From a virus: a DNA stretch of 23,957 nt. The notes beneath the pieces were generated by a model. That model saw only the letters and a program-made list of their open reading frames with translations, was not told the DNA's origin and searched no databases. The first letter of the stretch is position 1. Each line of letters starts with the position of its first letter. The translations under genes were made by a program, and so were the position numbers. Below are positions 23,289 to 23,957 of the stretch, piece by piece. The DNA lies in the IMG/VR virus record IMGVR_UViG_3300024520_004479, positions 1-23,957 of that record. One strand, written 5' to 3'.

Positions 23289-23482
23289 GCAGCTCCCCGA
23301 GCGAGGGCGCGGCAGCGGAGTCGAGGCTGCGCCGGCTGGACGGACTGCACGCAACGCGGGACTGGCTCGAGGATTGGTTGGGCCGGGCGTTCGCACTTGG
23401 AAAGATAAGCGGGCGCCGCGAACTGGTGCGGACCCTACGCAAGGAGAAGAAAGCCAATGACAAACAAGACAAAACGAGTTGA
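23285..23482 (+). CDS. Small basic orphan protein
   Basis: A 65-residue protein with a GTG start in a GTGA overlap with the coiled-coil gene. It has a helical middle (RLRRLDGLHATRDWLEDWLG) and a basic tail (RRELVRTLRKEKKANDK). No domain is recognised. The 3' end overlaps the next gene by 26 bases in another frame, and AAGGAG inside it serves as that gene's ribosome binding site. Coupling to its neighbours supports it as a real early gene; function unknown. Confidence 0.5.
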   Translation: MSSSPSEGAAAESRLRRLDGLHATRDWLEDWLGRAFALGKISGRRELVRTLRKEKKANDKQDKTS

Positions 23483-23957
23483 AAAACTAACCCCCGCTCA
23501 AGAGGCTCGCATGGAGTCCTGGGCCGACGAGTGGATTGCCAAGGGGCTGTCTACGGAACGTGCCGACTGGGAGGAGTTTGAGGCGGGCGCGCGGGACTGC
23601 TATCGCTTGGCGGGCCTAGAGCCCCCGAAGGTGATTGTGCGCTGTGCCAGCCCGCGTGTGGTTATGATCGCTGGCAGCCTAGCCGACCAAATCATCGGCG
23701 GCGGCGCGGTGCGCGGCGCGGTGGGCGGCGCGGTGGACGCCGCGGTGGACGACGCGGTGCACGACGCGGTGGGCGGCGCGGTGTACGGCCCGGTGCACGA
23801 CGCGGTGCGCGACGCGGTGCGCGGCGCGGTGGACGACGCGGTGGGCGGCGCGGTGCGCGGCGCGGTGCGTGACGCGGTGAGCGACGCGGTGCACGGCGCG
23901 GTGGGCGGCGCGGTGGGCGACGCGGTGCACGGCGCGGTGGACGACGCGGTGGACGAC
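23457..23957 (+). CDS. Tetrapeptide-repeat protein (runs off right edge)
   Basis: At least 167 residues, from the ATG at 23457 behind AAGGAG, open to the window end. Residues 1-82 form a compact N-terminal part: LTPAQEARMESWADEWIAKG, then LSTERADWEEFEAGARDCYR and LAGLEPPKVIVRCASP. This pattern (WIAxGLSTExAD, then GLEPPKVIVxxxSP) is one I recall from phage and actinobacterial proteins of the DUF6745-like kind that continue into short hydrophobic repeats. From residue 83 the protein is 21 uninterrupted copies of [G/D/A]-[A/P]-V-x. No function is established. The C-terminal domain, needed for a firm family call, lies outside the window. Because the right end is open, the frame has no in-window stop. 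Confidence 0.7.
   Translation, partial: MTNKTKRVEKLTPAQEARMESWADEWIAKGLSTERADWEEFEAGARDCYRLAGLEPPKVIVRCASPRVVMIAGSLADQIIGGGAVRGAVGGAVDAAVDDAVHDAVGGAVYGPVHDAVRDAVRGAVDDAVGGAVRGAVRDAVSDAVHGAVGGAVGDAVHGAVDDAVDD
23703..23957 (+). repeat. 12-bp degenerate tandem repeat, 21 copies to window end
   Basis: The unit is GRC-GCG-GTG-NRY in codon phase. The third codon is GTG in all 21 copies, and the second is GCG in 20 (CCG once, copy 8). The first codon is GGC 11 times, GAC 9 times and GCC once. The fourth varies among CGC, CGT, GGC, GAC, CAC, TAC and AGC. There are no spacers or length changes. Confidence 0.93.

Noticed and set aside
23703-23957. CRISPR array
   Set aside because: Units are 12 bp with no spacers and stay in codon phase inside an ORF; there are no cas genes.
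23703-23957. Diversity-generating retroelement variable region
   Set aside because: Variation is spread over tandem copies at fixed codon positions, with no template repeat and no reverse transcriptase in the window.

Overview
This window is a high-GC, densely packed segment of a tailed-phage (or prophage) genome with a short-tailed, podovirus-like plan. The signs are a portal, scaffold, major capsid and decoration block, then a tail adaptor and nozzle pair, then three successive genes that look like internal (ejection) virion proteins. Genes abut or overlap by 1-4 bases (ATGA, TAATG, TGATG) almost throughout. The host cannot be named from sequence. High GC and an ejection-protein set of the T7 kind fit a Gram-negative host, but this is inference. 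No integrase, endolysin, terminase, polymerase, tRNA or CRISPR array is visible. The only lysogeny-like hint is a small helix-turn-helix gene at a divergent control region.

Layout. (1) Positions 1-18852, plus strand, late virion module: portal (cut by the left edge), an FmdB-like protein without cysteines, scaffold, major capsid protein, decoration-like protein, hairpin, tail adaptor, tail nozzle, a beta-rich virion protein of unknown role, a small glycine-rich ejection protein, a 597-residue ejection protein, a giant 2240-residue polyvalent protein, and a small single-TM protein with a possible dual start. (2) A perfect 11-bp inverted repeat at 18855-18888 separates this module from convergent genes. 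(3) Positions 18918-20876, minus strand: a translationally coupled recombination operon with a RecE/PD-(D/E)XK-type exonuclease, a probable single-strand annealing protein, and a 53-residue acidic orphan. (4) A divergent control region of about 60 bp. (5) Positions 20930-23957, plus strand, early/replication-like genes: a small HTH protein, a DUF1376-type protein carrying an HNH nuclease domain, a long coiled-coil protein, a small basic orphan, and a protein with a strict 12-bp tandem repeat that runs off the right edge.

How they work together. The left module builds the procapsid (portal, scaffold, capsid), stabilises it and attaches the short tail. The ejection proteins probably leave with the genome to cross the envelope. 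The minus-strand operon is a RecE/RecT-like resection and annealing system. The right module looks like regulation, replication initiation and accessory early functions.

The most unusual items are the polyvalent ejection protein (DdrB/ParB-like domain plus HExxH metallopeptidase), the near-perfect GRC-GCG-GTG-NRY repeat gene at the right edge, the zinc-ribbon-like protein that has lost its metal ligands, the 12-base anti-16S match before the decoration gene, and a G9 run just before the HNH domain.
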